From positions 62,001 to 126,000 of the forward strand of contig CAVPTI010000013.1 of assembly GCA_963708775.1 (NCBI GenBank): a stretch of 64,000 nucleotides of DNA, in the 5' to 3' direction. Origin of the DNA: JAGVSR01 sp963708775. Lineage in GTDB: Bacteria; Pseudomonadota; Alphaproteobacteria; Rhizobiales; Hyphomicrobiaceae. Position 1 is the stretch's first letter, and each line of letters begins with the position of its first letter. The notes under the pieces are model-generated. The model did not search any database and was not told the DNA's origin. It saw only the letters and a list, made by a program, of their open reading frames with translations. Shown in pieces: positions 9,179-16,908 of this stretch. The position numbers were made by a program, and so were the translations under genes.

Positions 9179-9820
9179 ATGAGCTGGGGCAAGGGCGACG
9201 ACACGAGCGCCAAGCGCGGCTATCATCATGGCAACCTTCGGGAAGCCCTGATCAAGGCCGCGCTCGATCTCATTTCGCAAAAAGGCCCCGCCGGCTTCAC
9301 GTTCGCGGAAGCCGCCCGGGTCGCTGGCGTCTCTCCCGCCGCGCCGTACCGCCATTTTCGAGATCGCGATGCGCTGATCGCCGATGTCGCCCGCCAAGGG
9401 TTCCAAGCCTTCGCACGAGCCCTCGAAAGCGCCTGGGGCGCCGGTCAGCCGAACCCGCGTTCAGCCTTCGAACGTGTCGGCCGCGCCTACCTCCACTTTG
9501 CACGCACCGAGCCCGCCTATTTCGCAGCCATGTTCGAAAGCGGTCTTGCAGGCGCTGATTATCCGGAGATGGCCGCGGAAGGCGACCGCGCGTTCGCCAT
9601 CCTGCGCGCGGCTTGCGAAGCGCTCCTCGAGACGATGCCGAAAGAGAAACGCCCGCCCGCCATGATGATGGCCCTTCACATCTGGTCGCTGTCGCACGGC
9701 ATCGCGTCGCTCTTCGCACGCGGCGACCGCGCCCGCCGTCCCATCCCCATGACGCCCGAAGATCTGCTCGAGGCCGCCACCCTCATCTACCTCGACGGCC
9801 TTGGCGTCCGACCGAAATAG
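9179..9820 (+). CDS. TetR/AcrR-family transcriptional regulator
   Basis: A 213-residue regulator. An N-terminal helix-turn-helix (FAEAARVAGVSPAAPYRHF, about residues 40-60) is followed by a ligand-binding domain with the HIWSLSHGIASLFARG stretch typical of the WHG (TetR_C) subgroup. It binds DNA as a dimer and is released by a small ligand. The controlled genes are unknown; the sugar transporter upstream is one candidate and the palindromic operator at 11335-11361 is another site of suitable shape. The N-terminal KRGYHHGNLREALIKAA is standard for the family, supporting the start. Confidence 0.9.
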   Translation: MSWGKGDDTSAKRGYHHGNLREALIKAALDLISQKGPAGFTFAEAARVAGVSPAAPYRHFRDRDALIADVARQGFQAFARALESAWGAGQPNPRSAFERVGRAYLHFARTEPAYFAAMFESGLAGADYPEMAAEGDRAFAILRAACEALLETMPKEKRPPAMMMALHIWSLSHGIASLFARGDRARRPIPMTPEDLLEAATLIYLDGLGVRPK

Positions 9821-9869
9821 TCGACGCCGTCATAAGTGAGCAATGCGCCTGCGCATCATAAACGTCCCA

Positions 9870-10304
9870 TCACCGGCGCCGCATCTCGTCGCGCCGCATC
9901 GGCATTGCATCGATGGTTGCAAATAGTCTGTCAGCGGCGAGCGGTTTGGCACTCGACAGTTTCTCCCCGCCGTCCTTGCCCGAAAGAACAGCGCGAAATT
10001 CTCCGTCGGCAACATCGAAGCGGGCTCTGAGTGAGGTCGCGTTGCTGTTGGGCGGCGGGCCAAGTTCGGTCGATACGGTATTTCCAACGACCCAGACGAC
10101 GACCACGTCGCGTTTGTTCAGATCCGAGCGGTTACGAGAAACAATCTGCCGCTGTTCCGCCAGCAGTGGACTGCCGTCGTTTTCTGCAAACACAACGAGC
10201 GGCCGCTTCTTCCATCTGTAGTTCGACATTGACTGCACCGCCGTGGCGAAGACCACGAGCATAGCCAGAGCCGCCGCGAGACTAACGAGCATTCGCATCA
10301 GCAA
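9870..10304 (-). CDS. DUF4174 domain protein, exported
   Basis: A 144-residue protein with a hydrophobic N-terminal signal (MLVSLAAALAMLVVFATAVQS), then WKKRPLVVFAENDGSPLLAEQ and a VVVVWVVGN strand, the pattern of DUF4174. That family has a thioredoxin-like layout without the redox cysteines, and none are present here. Function unknown. It is convergent with the TetR gene and faces a repeat-rich spacer on its upstream side. Confidence 0.75.
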   Translation of the reverse strand: MLMRMLVSLAAALAMLVVFATAVQSMSNYRWKKRPLVVFAENDGSPLLAEQRQIVSRNRSDLNKRDVVVVWVVGNTVSTELGPPPNSNATSLRARFDVADGEFRAVLSGKDGGEKLSSAKPLAADRLFATIDAMPMRRDEMRRR

Positions 10305-10408
10305 CTCCCAACCCCACTCATCATCTTGGCTGCAACATCACCGCGCCTGTCCCCGCGCACACGTGGGTATCGAGCAAGCCGCACAGCAAACCCAACGTGG
10401 CTTAACAT

Positions 10409-10490
10409 GCGCAGTTCCACACCCTCTCGTGAAGCGCAGTTCCACACCCTCTCGCCTCCTCGCTCCGAAGCGCAGCCCTACGCCCTCTCG
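10409..10490 (+). repeat. Three imperfect 21-bp direct repeats
   Basis: GCGCAGTTCCACACCCTCTC recurs at 10409 and 10434, and a diverged copy (GCGCAGCCCTACGCCCTCTC) begins at 10470. The second and third copies share the following CCTCCTCGC. Confidence 0.7.
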
Positions 10491-10526
10491 CCTCCTCGCA
10501 AAATAGTGATGGGTCACCACTTGTCC

Positions 10527-10637
10527 CCTCTCCCCGCACGCGGGGAGAGGGTTAGGGTGAGGGGCAGCTGCTAGCTCAGTGCGGATGCTACCCCTCGCCC
10601 CAACCCTCTCCCCATTGCAAGGGCAATGGGGAGAGGG
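10527..10637. repeat. Pair of inverted palindromic intergenic elements
   Basis: CCTCTCCCCGC-ACG-CGGGGAGAGG (10527-10550) runs into GGTTAGGGTGAGGGG (to 10565). The reverse complement of the same element, CCCCTCGCCCCAACCCTC onward, occupies 10591-10637 and has its own internal palindrome around CCATTGC-AAG-GGCAATGG. This is the style of dispersed non-coding palindromes common in Rhizobiales spacers. A related half copy may lie near 9050-9090. Confidence 0.7.
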
Positions 10638-10705
10638 GCTCTCTCCGCCGCAGAGGCGATCTCACGTGCGCACCGCTCTACAGATGTCATTTCCGCATTT
10701 ACTTG

Positions 10706-10842
10706 CCCCGGCGAAGGCCGGGGTTGCCGGGACCCATTGATGAGCTTGTTGTGGCGGTAGGTGCTTGCAGCGGCAGTTCGAAATATTCGTGACGCCAGCA
10801 CGCACTGCCTGATGTGTCCCGGCACACCGGCCTTCGCCGGGT
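10706..10842. repeat. Inverted repeat of the CCCGGCGAAGGCCGGG type
   Basis: CCCCGGCGAAGGCCGGGGT (10706-10724) is mirrored by ACCGGCCTTCGCCGGGT (10826-10842), about 100 bases apart. It is a second dispersed repeat family in this spacer and not part of a coding region. Confidence 0.65.
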
Positions 10843-11334
10843 CACGCTTGCCCGGGATGACAGCGATGGTGCGGCCGCAGCGATTTTTATGAGCCCACTT
10901 ATCCCCGCCTTTCAGCCCTCCCCTACACTCACCTCATCTCCGTCCTCGAGAAGGGGGCGTCGCTTAAGAGGCGTCTTGTGACGTGGGACGGGGTGCAGAT
11001 GTCGCTGACGGCGTGTACGCACGCGCTCTCGGTGAGGCTCGGATCGGCCGCCTGCTGGAACGCAGGACGCGAAGAACGCGCTGAAACGTCGATCGTATGC
11101 CGGAAATCCTGCGCGGGGCGGTCCACGGGCCGCACCTTACTACCCACCTAGCGGCTCTTGCGCCGCCCCGCCCCCTTCGCCCTAATATCGCGAAGGCAAT
11201 AGACCGCCTGATCGCCACCCCTTCTGCGCACGCGCCGGACAATGTAGATACACTGACTGCCGCAAGCTGGCCGTTGCCGGGCCCTCCAAATTTCTTAACC
11301 CCTCCCCTTGACGATTTGCCCTCCGCGATCCACA

Positions 11335-11361
11335 TATGTGAATGTAATAAACATTCACATA
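11335..11361. promoter_or_regulatory. Perfect palindromic operator upstream of DUF2852
   Basis: TATGTGAATGT (11335-11345), spacer AATAA, then ACATTCACATA (11351-11361): an 11-bp inverted repeat without mismatch. It ends 29 bases before the DUF2852 start and 13 bases before its AAGGAG ribosome binding site. The AT content stands out from the GC-rich surroundings. Size and symmetry fit a TetR- or MarR-type dimer; the regulator is not identified. Confidence 0.65.
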
Positions 11362-11390
11362 GGCTTCCATCCATAAGGAGTGAGGGTGAA

Positions 11391-11825
11391 ATGAACGAAA
11401 TGGTCATGAAACTCGATGAATTGGGCCGTCCCGCGTGGATCGGCCTGATGGTCGTCAGTTTCATCCTGGTCTGGCCCGTCGGGCTGGCAATTCTGGCTTT
11501 TCTTCTCTGGAGTGGACGAATGGGATGCGGATCTCGCATGAACAAGGGCCGTTGGCCCTCGCGTTTCGCCGATAAAATGGAGCGGACGGCGTCCGCCTGG
11601 AGCAACGAAGTCCGCACCGGCTTCGGCGGCTCGAGTGGCAACCGCGCTTTCGACGAATACCGCGACGCAACGCTGAAGCGCTTGGAAGAGGAACAGCGCG
11701 AGTTCCGCGACTTCCTCGATAACCTCCGCCACGCCAAGGACCGTGCCGAGTTCGACCAGTTCATGTCGAGCCGCAAGAACGGCGCCGGCGGACCCGATAC
11801 CGGCGGCACTCCCCAAGCCGTCTAA
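11391..11825 (+). CDS. DUF2852 membrane protein
   Basis: A 144-residue protein. An N-terminal membrane helix (WIGLMVVSFILVWPVGLAILAFLLW) is followed by a basic linker and the helical segment NRAFDEYRDATLKRLEEEQREFRDFLDNLRHAKDRAEFDQFM, the hallmark of DUF2852, a family seen mainly in Alphaproteobacteria with unknown function. ATG 11391 is chosen because AAGGAG (11375-11380) lies upstream at usable spacing and family members begin close to this point, although the frame stays open further 5'. The perfect palindrome just upstream suggests repression by a dimeric regulator. Confidence 0.85.
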   Translation: MNEMVMKLDELGRPAWIGLMVVSFILVWPVGLAILAFLLWSGRMGCGSRMNKGRWPSRFADKMERTASAWSNEVRTGFGGSSGNRAFDEYRDATLKRLEEEQREFRDFLDNLRHAKDRAEFDQFMSSRKNGAGGPDTGGTPQAV

Positions 11826-11831
11826 CTCTAG

Positions 11832-11866
11832 GCCCGGCGACTGTTCGCGGAGCGAAGTCGCCGGGC
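11832..11866. repeat. Palindromic hairpin element after DUF2852
   Basis: GCCCGGCGACT (11832-11842) pairs with AGTCGCCGGGC (11856-11866). The loop includes TTCGCGGAGCGAA, which extends the stem. There is no T-run. It resembles the dispersed palindromes at 33188 and 37433 in having a GGAG(C/T)...GTCG core. Confidence 0.5.
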
Positions 11867-11878
11867 ACCCCCGCATGT

Positions 11879-11908
11879 AAAAGGCCCGCGTTCGCGCGGG
11901 CCTTTTTG
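11879..11908 (+). terminator. Intrinsic terminator of DUF2852
   Basis: AAAAGGCCCGCG (11879-11890), TTCG loop, CGCGGGCCTTTT, then further T. A strong stem with a stable tetraloop and a U-tract. Confidence 0.9.
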
Positions 11909-11968
11909 TCATGCGCGCCGCCGTGTCACTGACACCCGTCATGCAAAACGCGCTATGCTCACCTCGAC

Positions 11969-12823
11969 ATGACGGACGAAGCCAAAACCACTTCCCATCG
12001 CGATAATCCTGACCTGCGCCACGTCACAGGATCGTTCGATATCATCGGCGACGTGCACGGCTGCGCCGACGAATTACAGGAACTCCTGCACAAGCTCGGG
12101 TACGAGGCTCGCCTCTATGGCACCGGCGATGGCCGCCGCGCGCATGTCAAATCACCGCCCGGTCGCCGCGCCGTTTTTGTCGGTGACCTCGTCGATCGCG
12201 GCCCATCCGCGCCCGATGTGCTCCGCCTCGTGCTCGCTCTCGTCGCGGAAGGCCACGCGCTCTGCGTTCCCGGCAACCACGATGTAAAGTTCGTCCGCTG
12301 GCTCGCCGGCCGCAACGTCAAACTCACTCACGGCCTCGACAAGACAGCCGAGCAGTTCGAAGCGGAATCGCTCGCGTTCCGCACACACATCGGCAGCTTC
12401 CTGGAAAAACTTCCCATCCACGTCTGGCTCGACGGCGGTAAACTGGCCGTCGCACACGCCGGATTGAAGGAAGACATGCTCGGCCGCGACACCGACAAGA
12501 TCCGCTCGTTCTGCCTCTATGGCGAAACCTCCGGCGAGCAGGACGAATTCGGCCTCCCGGTCCGCTATCACTGGGCCGCCGAATACCGCGGCAGCACGGC
12601 CGTCATCTATGGCCACACGCCCGTCCCCGATCCGAACTGGGTCAACAACACGCTTTGCGTCGATACCGGCTGCTGCTTCGGAGGCAAACTTTCGGCCTTG
12701 CGCTGGCCTGAACGCGAAATCGTCTCCGTTCCCGCGCGCAAGGTCCACGCGGAAACCCGCCGTCCCTTTGGTCATCCGCCAGTCCGCCCCGGCGTCGTTA
12801 TGCCGGGCTCCGGCTCCGGCTGA
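11969..12823 (+). CDS. PNKP/PrpE-type calcineurin-like metallophosphatase
   Basis: A 284-residue phosphoesterase with the metal-binding motifs of the calcineurin-like fold: IIGDVHGC (about residues 25-32), FVGDLVDRG (about 70), PGNHD (about 100) and later AVAHAG and IYGHTP. The spacing and the RYHWAAEYRGSTAVIYGH region match the PNKP-type/bis(5'-nucleosyl)-tetraphosphatase PrpE group. The likely reaction is hydrolysis of a phosphodiester or dinucleotide polyphosphate in the cytoplasm; the substrate is not established. There is no kinase domain, so it is not a full polynucleotide kinase-phosphatase. It sits alone between a terminator and the convergent biotin operon. Confidence 0.85.
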   Translation: MTDEAKTTSHRDNPDLRHVTGSFDIIGDVHGCADELQELLHKLGYEARLYGTGDGRRAHVKSPPGRRAVFVGDLVDRGPSAPDVLRLVLALVAEGHALCVPGNHDVKFVRWLAGRNVKLTHGLDKTAEQFEAESLAFRTHIGSFLEKLPIHVWLDGGKLAVAHAGLKEDMLGRDTDKIRSFCLYGETSGEQDEFGLPVRYHWAAEYRGSTAVIYGHTPVPDPNWVNNTLCVDTGCCFGGKLSALRWPEREIVSVPARKVHAETRRPFGHPPVRPGVVMPGSGSG

Positions 12824-12886
12824 TCGCGGCTGCCGGTGAATTCGGCGATGCCGTACCGCGCGCCGAAGTTCAGGCCCAATGGTTTT

Positions 12887-13864
12887 CTAGAGCTCGTACA
12901 CAATGGCGCCGCCCGTCAGGCCCGCACCGGCTGCAGCAAACAGCAGCTTGTCTCCGGCTCGAAGATCAGCCTCGGCAGCCCGAAGCGACAGCGTGAACGG
13001 GATCGTCGCCGCGGAACTGTTGCCATACTCCGCCACGCTCGAAAGCAGCCGCTCATCGGCCAGCCCGAGCTTTTTCTGCACCGCGCCGATGATCCGCGCA
13101 TTGGCCTGGTGCGGAATGCAATATCGAACGTCGCCGAGACCAAGCCCCGCGTTTGCCAGCGCTCGCTCGGACGTTGCCGCCATCATCTCGACGGCCTTGA
13201 CGAACACAGCCCGTCCATCCCGGATCTGCATCAGCGTCTCAGACGGATCGGCCACCATGCTGAATGGACGACGGCTCCCGCCAGCCGGAATTTGAATAAG
13301 GTCGTAGCTTGCTCCGTCCGTCGCGAGTTCGATGCCGCGTATGCCGGCGTTCGGCCGCTCATCCGGCGCGACGAGCACCGCCCCCGCCGCATCCGCGAAC
13401 AGGATCACGCTCGCCCGCTCTTCCGGGTTGGTTCGCCGTGAGAGAATGTTGGCCGCGATGACCAGCACCGGCTTGCCATGCAGCCGCGCGAAACCGTCTG
13501 CATAAGCGAGCGCGTGCAAAAATCCTCCGCACGCGCCGGCCATATCAATTCCGCCCGCACGGCTTAAGCCCAGCCGGTATGCCACCAGCGGCGCGCTTGG
13601 TGGCAACAGATGATCCGGCGTCGAGGTCGCCAGCACCAACAGCCCAATGCGCGAGCGATCGAACCCGATCCGCTCCAGCGCCATCTCACCTGCTTTCACC
13701 GCCATGTCCGACAGCGCTTCATCCGCCGCCGCGTAACGCCGTTCGCGAATACCCGTGCGCCGGAAAATCCACCCGTCCTCCAGGCCCAGACGCCCCTCGA
13801 TCTCCGCATTGCCGACACGGCGTACGGGCGCGTAGTGGCCGGTTGAGAGGATCGTGGAACCCAT
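12887..13864 (-). CDS. bioZ: BioZ, FabH-like 3-oxoacyl-ACP synthase for pimelate synthesis
   Basis: A KASIII-fold enzyme with the Cys-His-Asn triad visible: MAGACGGF (Cys), IPHQAN (His) and EYGNSSAAT (Asn). FabH paralogues in this operon position are BioZ, which in Rhizobiales condenses a glutaryl thioester with malonyl-ACP to make the pimeloyl precursor of biotin, replacing BioC/BioH. ATG 13864 (MGSTILSTG) fits the FabH N-terminus and lies 22 bases after bioA; the longer frame to 13924 would overlap bioA. It is the last gene of bioB-F-D-A-Z. Function rests on family plus context; a housekeeping FabH is the alternative but unlikely here. Confidence 0.88.
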   Translation of the reverse strand: MGSTILSTGHYAPVRRVGNAEIEGRLGLEDGWIFRRTGIRERRYAAADEALSDMAVKAGEMALERIGFDRSRIGLLVLATSTPDHLLPPSAPLVAYRLGLSRAGGIDMAGACGGFLHALAYADGFARLHGKPVLVIAANILSRRTNPEERASVILFADAAGAVLVAPDERPNAGIRGIELATDGASYDLIQIPAGGSRRPFSMVADPSETLMQIRDGRAVFVKAVEMMAATSERALANAGLGLGDVRYCIPHQANARIIGAVQKKLGLADERLLSSVAEYGNSSAATIPFTLSLRAAEADLRAGDKLLFAAAGAGLTGGAIVYEL

Positions 13865-13886
13865 GTCGCGACTTTCGTGGGTTGGA

Positions 13887-15158
13887 TCAGGCCACCGCGT
13901 CGGCCGCGCTGGCGATGGCGGCATAGACCTGGTCGAGATCGGCGGCGGTCGTGCAGTAGGGCGGCATCACGTAAACGGTATTGCCGAGCGGGCGCAGCAG
14001 AACGCCTGCCGCGATGAAATGTTCGTAGAGCTTCGGCCCGACGCCCGCAAGATAACCGGCATCGCCAACCTGCACATCGAGCGCCGTAATCGTCCCGGTC
14101 TGCCGCAAATTGGTAAACCGCGCATCGCCGGCCAGCGCCTTCAGCCGCTCGCTCTGCAGCCTGGCGAGCGTATCGATACGCGCCATCACCGGCTCATTGA
14201 GCCAGATATCGAGATTGGCCGAGGCCGCCGCGCACGCGATCGGGTTGGCCGTGTAACTCGACGAGTGAAAAAACGTCTTCGTCCGGTCCGTCGAATAATG
14301 CGCATCGAAAATGGCCCGCGTCGCCAGCGTCGCCGCCAGCGGAATGACGCCGCCCGTCAACCCCTTCGCCACGCACAGGATGTCGGGCGTGACGCACGCC
14401 TGCTCACAGGCGAACGCCGTGCCGGTCCGTCCAAACCCCGTCATCACCTCGTCCGCGATGAACAATGCCCCATGCGCTTTGGTGATTTCATAGATCCGCC
14501 GCAGAACATGCGCCGGATACATCAGCATCCCGCCCGCACCCAGGATCAGCGGCTCCACGATCACTGCTGCCGTTGGCTCTTCGCTCAGCAGGGCATCAAG
14601 CGCCGCAAACGTCTCCTCCTCGCGCGCTGCTTCCGGAAACGGCATCCGCGCCACATCGAAAAGCATCGGCTCATACGGCGCATTGAAAATGCCCCGGGCC
14701 CCTGCCGACATCGTGCCGATCGTATCGCCGTGATACGCATGCTCGAACGCGATGATGCGCGTGCGCTTCTCTCCCGTGTTCCGCCAGTATCCGAGCGCCA
14801 TTTTCAGCGCCACTTCCACCGCCGTCGAACCGCTGTCGGAATAGAAAACATGCGCCAGATCGCTGGTCCCGAGACTGCGCCTGACGAGAGCGAGCAGTTT
14901 CTCCGCGGTCTCCTCCGCCGGTGCGTGCGTGAACCCGGCGAAGATCACCTGATCGAGTGTATCCGCCTGCCGCTTGATCGCCTCCACGATGGACGCGTGC
15001 CGATGCCCATGCGTCACCACCCACCACGACGAGATCCCGTCGAAAATCCGCCGTCCATCTTCCGCCGTCAGATACGCGCCCGCTGCCGACGCCACCTTGA
15101 TCGGCAGCGGCGCAACGGCGTGCTGCGTGAACGGATGCCAAACCGTGGACCGGCTCAA
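13887..15158 (-). CDS. bioA: Adenosylmethionine-8-amino-7-oxononanoate aminotransferase
   Basis: A PLP-dependent class III aminotransferase of 423 residues that converts 8-amino-7-oxononanoate (KAPA) to 7,8-diaminopelargonate using SAM as amino donor. Visible features: VWHPFTQH at the N-terminus, the SGSTAVEVALKMAL cofactor loop, FIADEVMTGFGRTGTAFA (the PLP-pyridine Asp), and the Schiff-base lysine in CVAKGLTGGVIPL. Length and motifs are standard for BioA. The start overlaps the end of bioD by four bases (ATGA), so the genes are translationally coupled. Confidence 0.97.
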   Translation of the reverse strand: MSRSTVWHPFTQHAVAPLPIKVASAAGAYLTAEDGRRIFDGISSWWVVTHGHRHASIVEAIKRQADTLDQVIFAGFTHAPAEETAEKLLALVRRSLGTSDLAHVFYSDSGSTAVEVALKMALGYWRNTGEKRTRIIAFEHAYHGDTIGTMSAGARGIFNAPYEPMLFDVARMPFPEAAREEETFAALDALLSEEPTAAVIVEPLILGAGGMLMYPAHVLRRIYEITKAHGALFIADEVMTGFGRTGTAFACEQACVTPDILCVAKGLTGGVIPLAATLATRAIFDAHYSTDRTKTFFHSSSYTANPIACAAASANLDIWLNEPVMARIDTLARLQSERLKALAGDARFTNLRQTGTITALDVQVGDAGYLAGVGPKLYEHFIAAGVLLRPLGNTVYVMPPYCTTAADLDQVYAAIASAADAVA

Positions 15159-15781
15159 CGGAAATCCTCCTCGCGAAAATGCGTTGTGAACGCATCCCGC
15201 AGCGTATGGGCATTGAGTTGCGGCAGATGCGGCAGCCGCCCCAGAACACGCACGTCCCCCATCTCGCCGATCGTGCGAATATTGTCGGAGTTATCCTCGC
15301 CGACGAATGCAATGCCATGAATGGGGATGCCACGCGATCGCATGGCGGCAATCGAGAGCAGGGTATGGTTGATCGTCCCGAGCGTGGTCCGCGTGACCAA
15401 TATGACGGGCAATTGCCACTTCTGATACAAATCGATCTGCAGGAATGTGCGCGTGATCGGCACCATCAGACCGCCCGCGCCCTCGATCACGAGCGGTCCC
15501 AGAACATCCGGTGGCACCAGCATCGCAGGTTGAATGACGATCCCGTCCAATTCCGCCGACCGGTGCGGCGACAGCGGCGCATTCAGGCGATATCGCTCCG
15601 GCAGAATGTGATCCGCCGGCAATCCCGACAGGCGCATCACCGTCTCTTTATCGCCTTCGGGCGCAACCCCGCTCTGGATCGGCTTCCAGTAAAAGGCGCC
15701 GAGCGCCCCAGCGAGACCGGCGGAAAAAACGGTCTTGCCGACATTGGTGTCGGTTCCGCTGACGACGAAGCGGCGTGTCAT
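15155..15781 (-). CDS. bioD: Dethiobiotin synthetase
   Basis: A 208-residue P-loop enzyme that closes the ureido ring of dethiobiotin from diaminopelargonate, CO2 and ATP. The N-terminal VSGTDTNVGKTVFSAGLAGAL holds the modified Walker A (GTDTNVGKT); KPIQSG and VIEGAGGLMVPI are family signatures. It overlaps bioF upstream and bioA downstream by four bases each, so it is inside a tightly coupled operon. Confidence 0.96.
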   Translation of the reverse strand: MTRRFVVSGTDTNVGKTVFSAGLAGALGAFYWKPIQSGVAPEGDKETVMRLSGLPADHILPERYRLNAPLSPHRSAELDGIVIQPAMLVPPDVLGPLVIEGAGGLMVPITRTFLQIDLYQKWQLPVILVTRTTLGTINHTLLSIAAMRSRGIPIHGIAFVGEDNSDNIRTIGEMGDVRVLGRLPHLPQLNAHTLRDAFTTHFREEDFR

Positions 15782-16908
15782 GGCTGTCTCTCGAGTTCAC
15801 GGGCAATGGCGGTTGCGAGCGATGTCGTATCCTCGGCGCTCGCGTTCAAGGTCAAAGAAACACGCAGCCGCGCGGTCCCTTCCGGCACGGTCGGCGGTCG
15901 TACTGCGCGAACATCGAAGCCCTGCTCCTGCAACGCAGCCGCAATGCTCACCGCGCGCGTATCACTCTTCACGATCACGGGCTGGATCTGCGTGCCCGAA
16001 GGCGCAATCCCGCACAGGCGCTGCAACTCATGTCCGAAAATCGCGATCCGCTCTTGAAGCATTTCCCGCCGCTCTGGACTGGCGGCCGACAAACGAAGCG
16101 CCGCCCGCACGCCAGCTGCCATCAGCGGAGACGGCCCCGTCGCATAAATGAAAGGCCGCGCCCGGTTGACGAGAAAGTCCCGCAGCGTCTTCGGCGCCAG
16201 CACAAGCGCACCCATCACGCCGAGCGCTTTTCCGCACGTATGCAGCGAAACCACATTCGGCCGACCTTCCAGCGCATGAGCGAGCCCACGGCCCTCGCGT
16301 CCAAAAATACCCGTCGCATGCGCCTCGTCGATAATGAGCATCGCGTCCGTTTCACCCGCCAGCGTGTCGAAATCATTGATCGGCGCAATATCGCCTTCCA
16401 TGGAGTAAAGGCTCTCGATGGCAATCCAAACGCGCCCGGTGCCACCATTTGCCCGCCAAGCCGCAATGCGCTCGCGAAATCCCCCGACGTCGTTATGCGC
16501 CGCGCTCAACGTTGCCGCCTTGCTCATGCGCATGCCGTCGTGCGCGCTGGCATGGATCAGGTCGTCATGAACGATGAGATCGCCCCGCTGCGGCAGGGTT
16601 GCGAAAATCGCCGTATTCGCTGCGAACCCGCCGCCCATATAGAGCGCCGTCTCGGCTCCGAAAAACCGCGCCGCCTCGTCCTCCAGCGCCTCGTGTTCCG
16701 GATCGTTCCCGCGCAGCAGCCGCGAACCGCCGGCGCCGACAGGCACACCCCGCGCGAGTGCTTCGGAAATCGCCGCCGCAAGTTCCGGCGACGATCCAAG
16801 CCCCAGATAGTCGTTGGAAGAAAAGTCGATCCCCCGCCGGGGCGCGAGCGCGCGCAGGCGTCCCCGCGCGGCCAGCGCCTTCAGCGCGCGCTCGTGGTCT
16901 TCGTGCAT
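15778..16908 (-). CDS. bioF: 8-amino-7-oxononanoate synthase
   Basis: A 376-residue alpha-oxoamine synthase that joins pimeloyl-ACP/CoA with L-alanine to give KAPA. Motifs: IDFSSNDYLGLGSSPEL at the N-terminus, GAGGSRLLRGNDPEHEALE, LIIDEAHATGIFGREGRG (PLP Asp) and the catalytic lysine in HTCGKALGVMGAL. The start lies 28 bases inside bioB, so translation is probably coupled. The C-terminal strand set (TQIQPVIVKSDTRAVSIA) is complete. Confidence 0.96.
   Translation of the reverse strand: MHEDHERALKALAARGRLRALAPRRGIDFSSNDYLGLGSSPELAAAISEALARGVPVGAGGSRLLRGNDPEHEALEDEAARFFGAETALYMGGGFAANTAIFATLPQRGDLIVHDDLIHASAHDGMRMSKAATLSAAHNDVGGFRERIAAWRANGGTGRVWIAIESLYSMEGDIAPINDFDTLAGETDAMLIIDEAHATGIFGREGRGLAHALEGRPNVVSLHTCGKALGVMGALVLAPKTLRDFLVNRARPFIYATGPSPLMAAGVRAALRLSAASPERREMLQERIAIFGHELQRLCGIAPSGTQIQPVIVKSDTRAVSIAAALQEQGFDVRAVRPPTVPEGTARLRVSLTLNASAEDTTSLATAIARELERQP

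Larger units (their letters stand above)
10305..11334. other. Gene-free repeat-rich spacer
   Basis: About 1 kb without a supportable gene. It holds short direct repeats, two palindromic GC-rich elements in inverted arrangement and a second family of inverted repeats, each listed separately. Long reading frames here (for example on the minus strand across 10964-11809) lack recognisable protein sequence and run antisense into DUF2852. No tRNA was recognised. Confidence 0.6.

Noticed and set aside
10964..11809. 281-residue open frame on the minus strand
   Set aside because: Runs antisense through DUF2852 and the repeats; composition not coding-like.
13854..15320. 488-residue open frame on the plus strand
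   Set aside because: Antisense to bioA/bioD; Arg/His-rich composition with no family motif, a GC-skew shadow.
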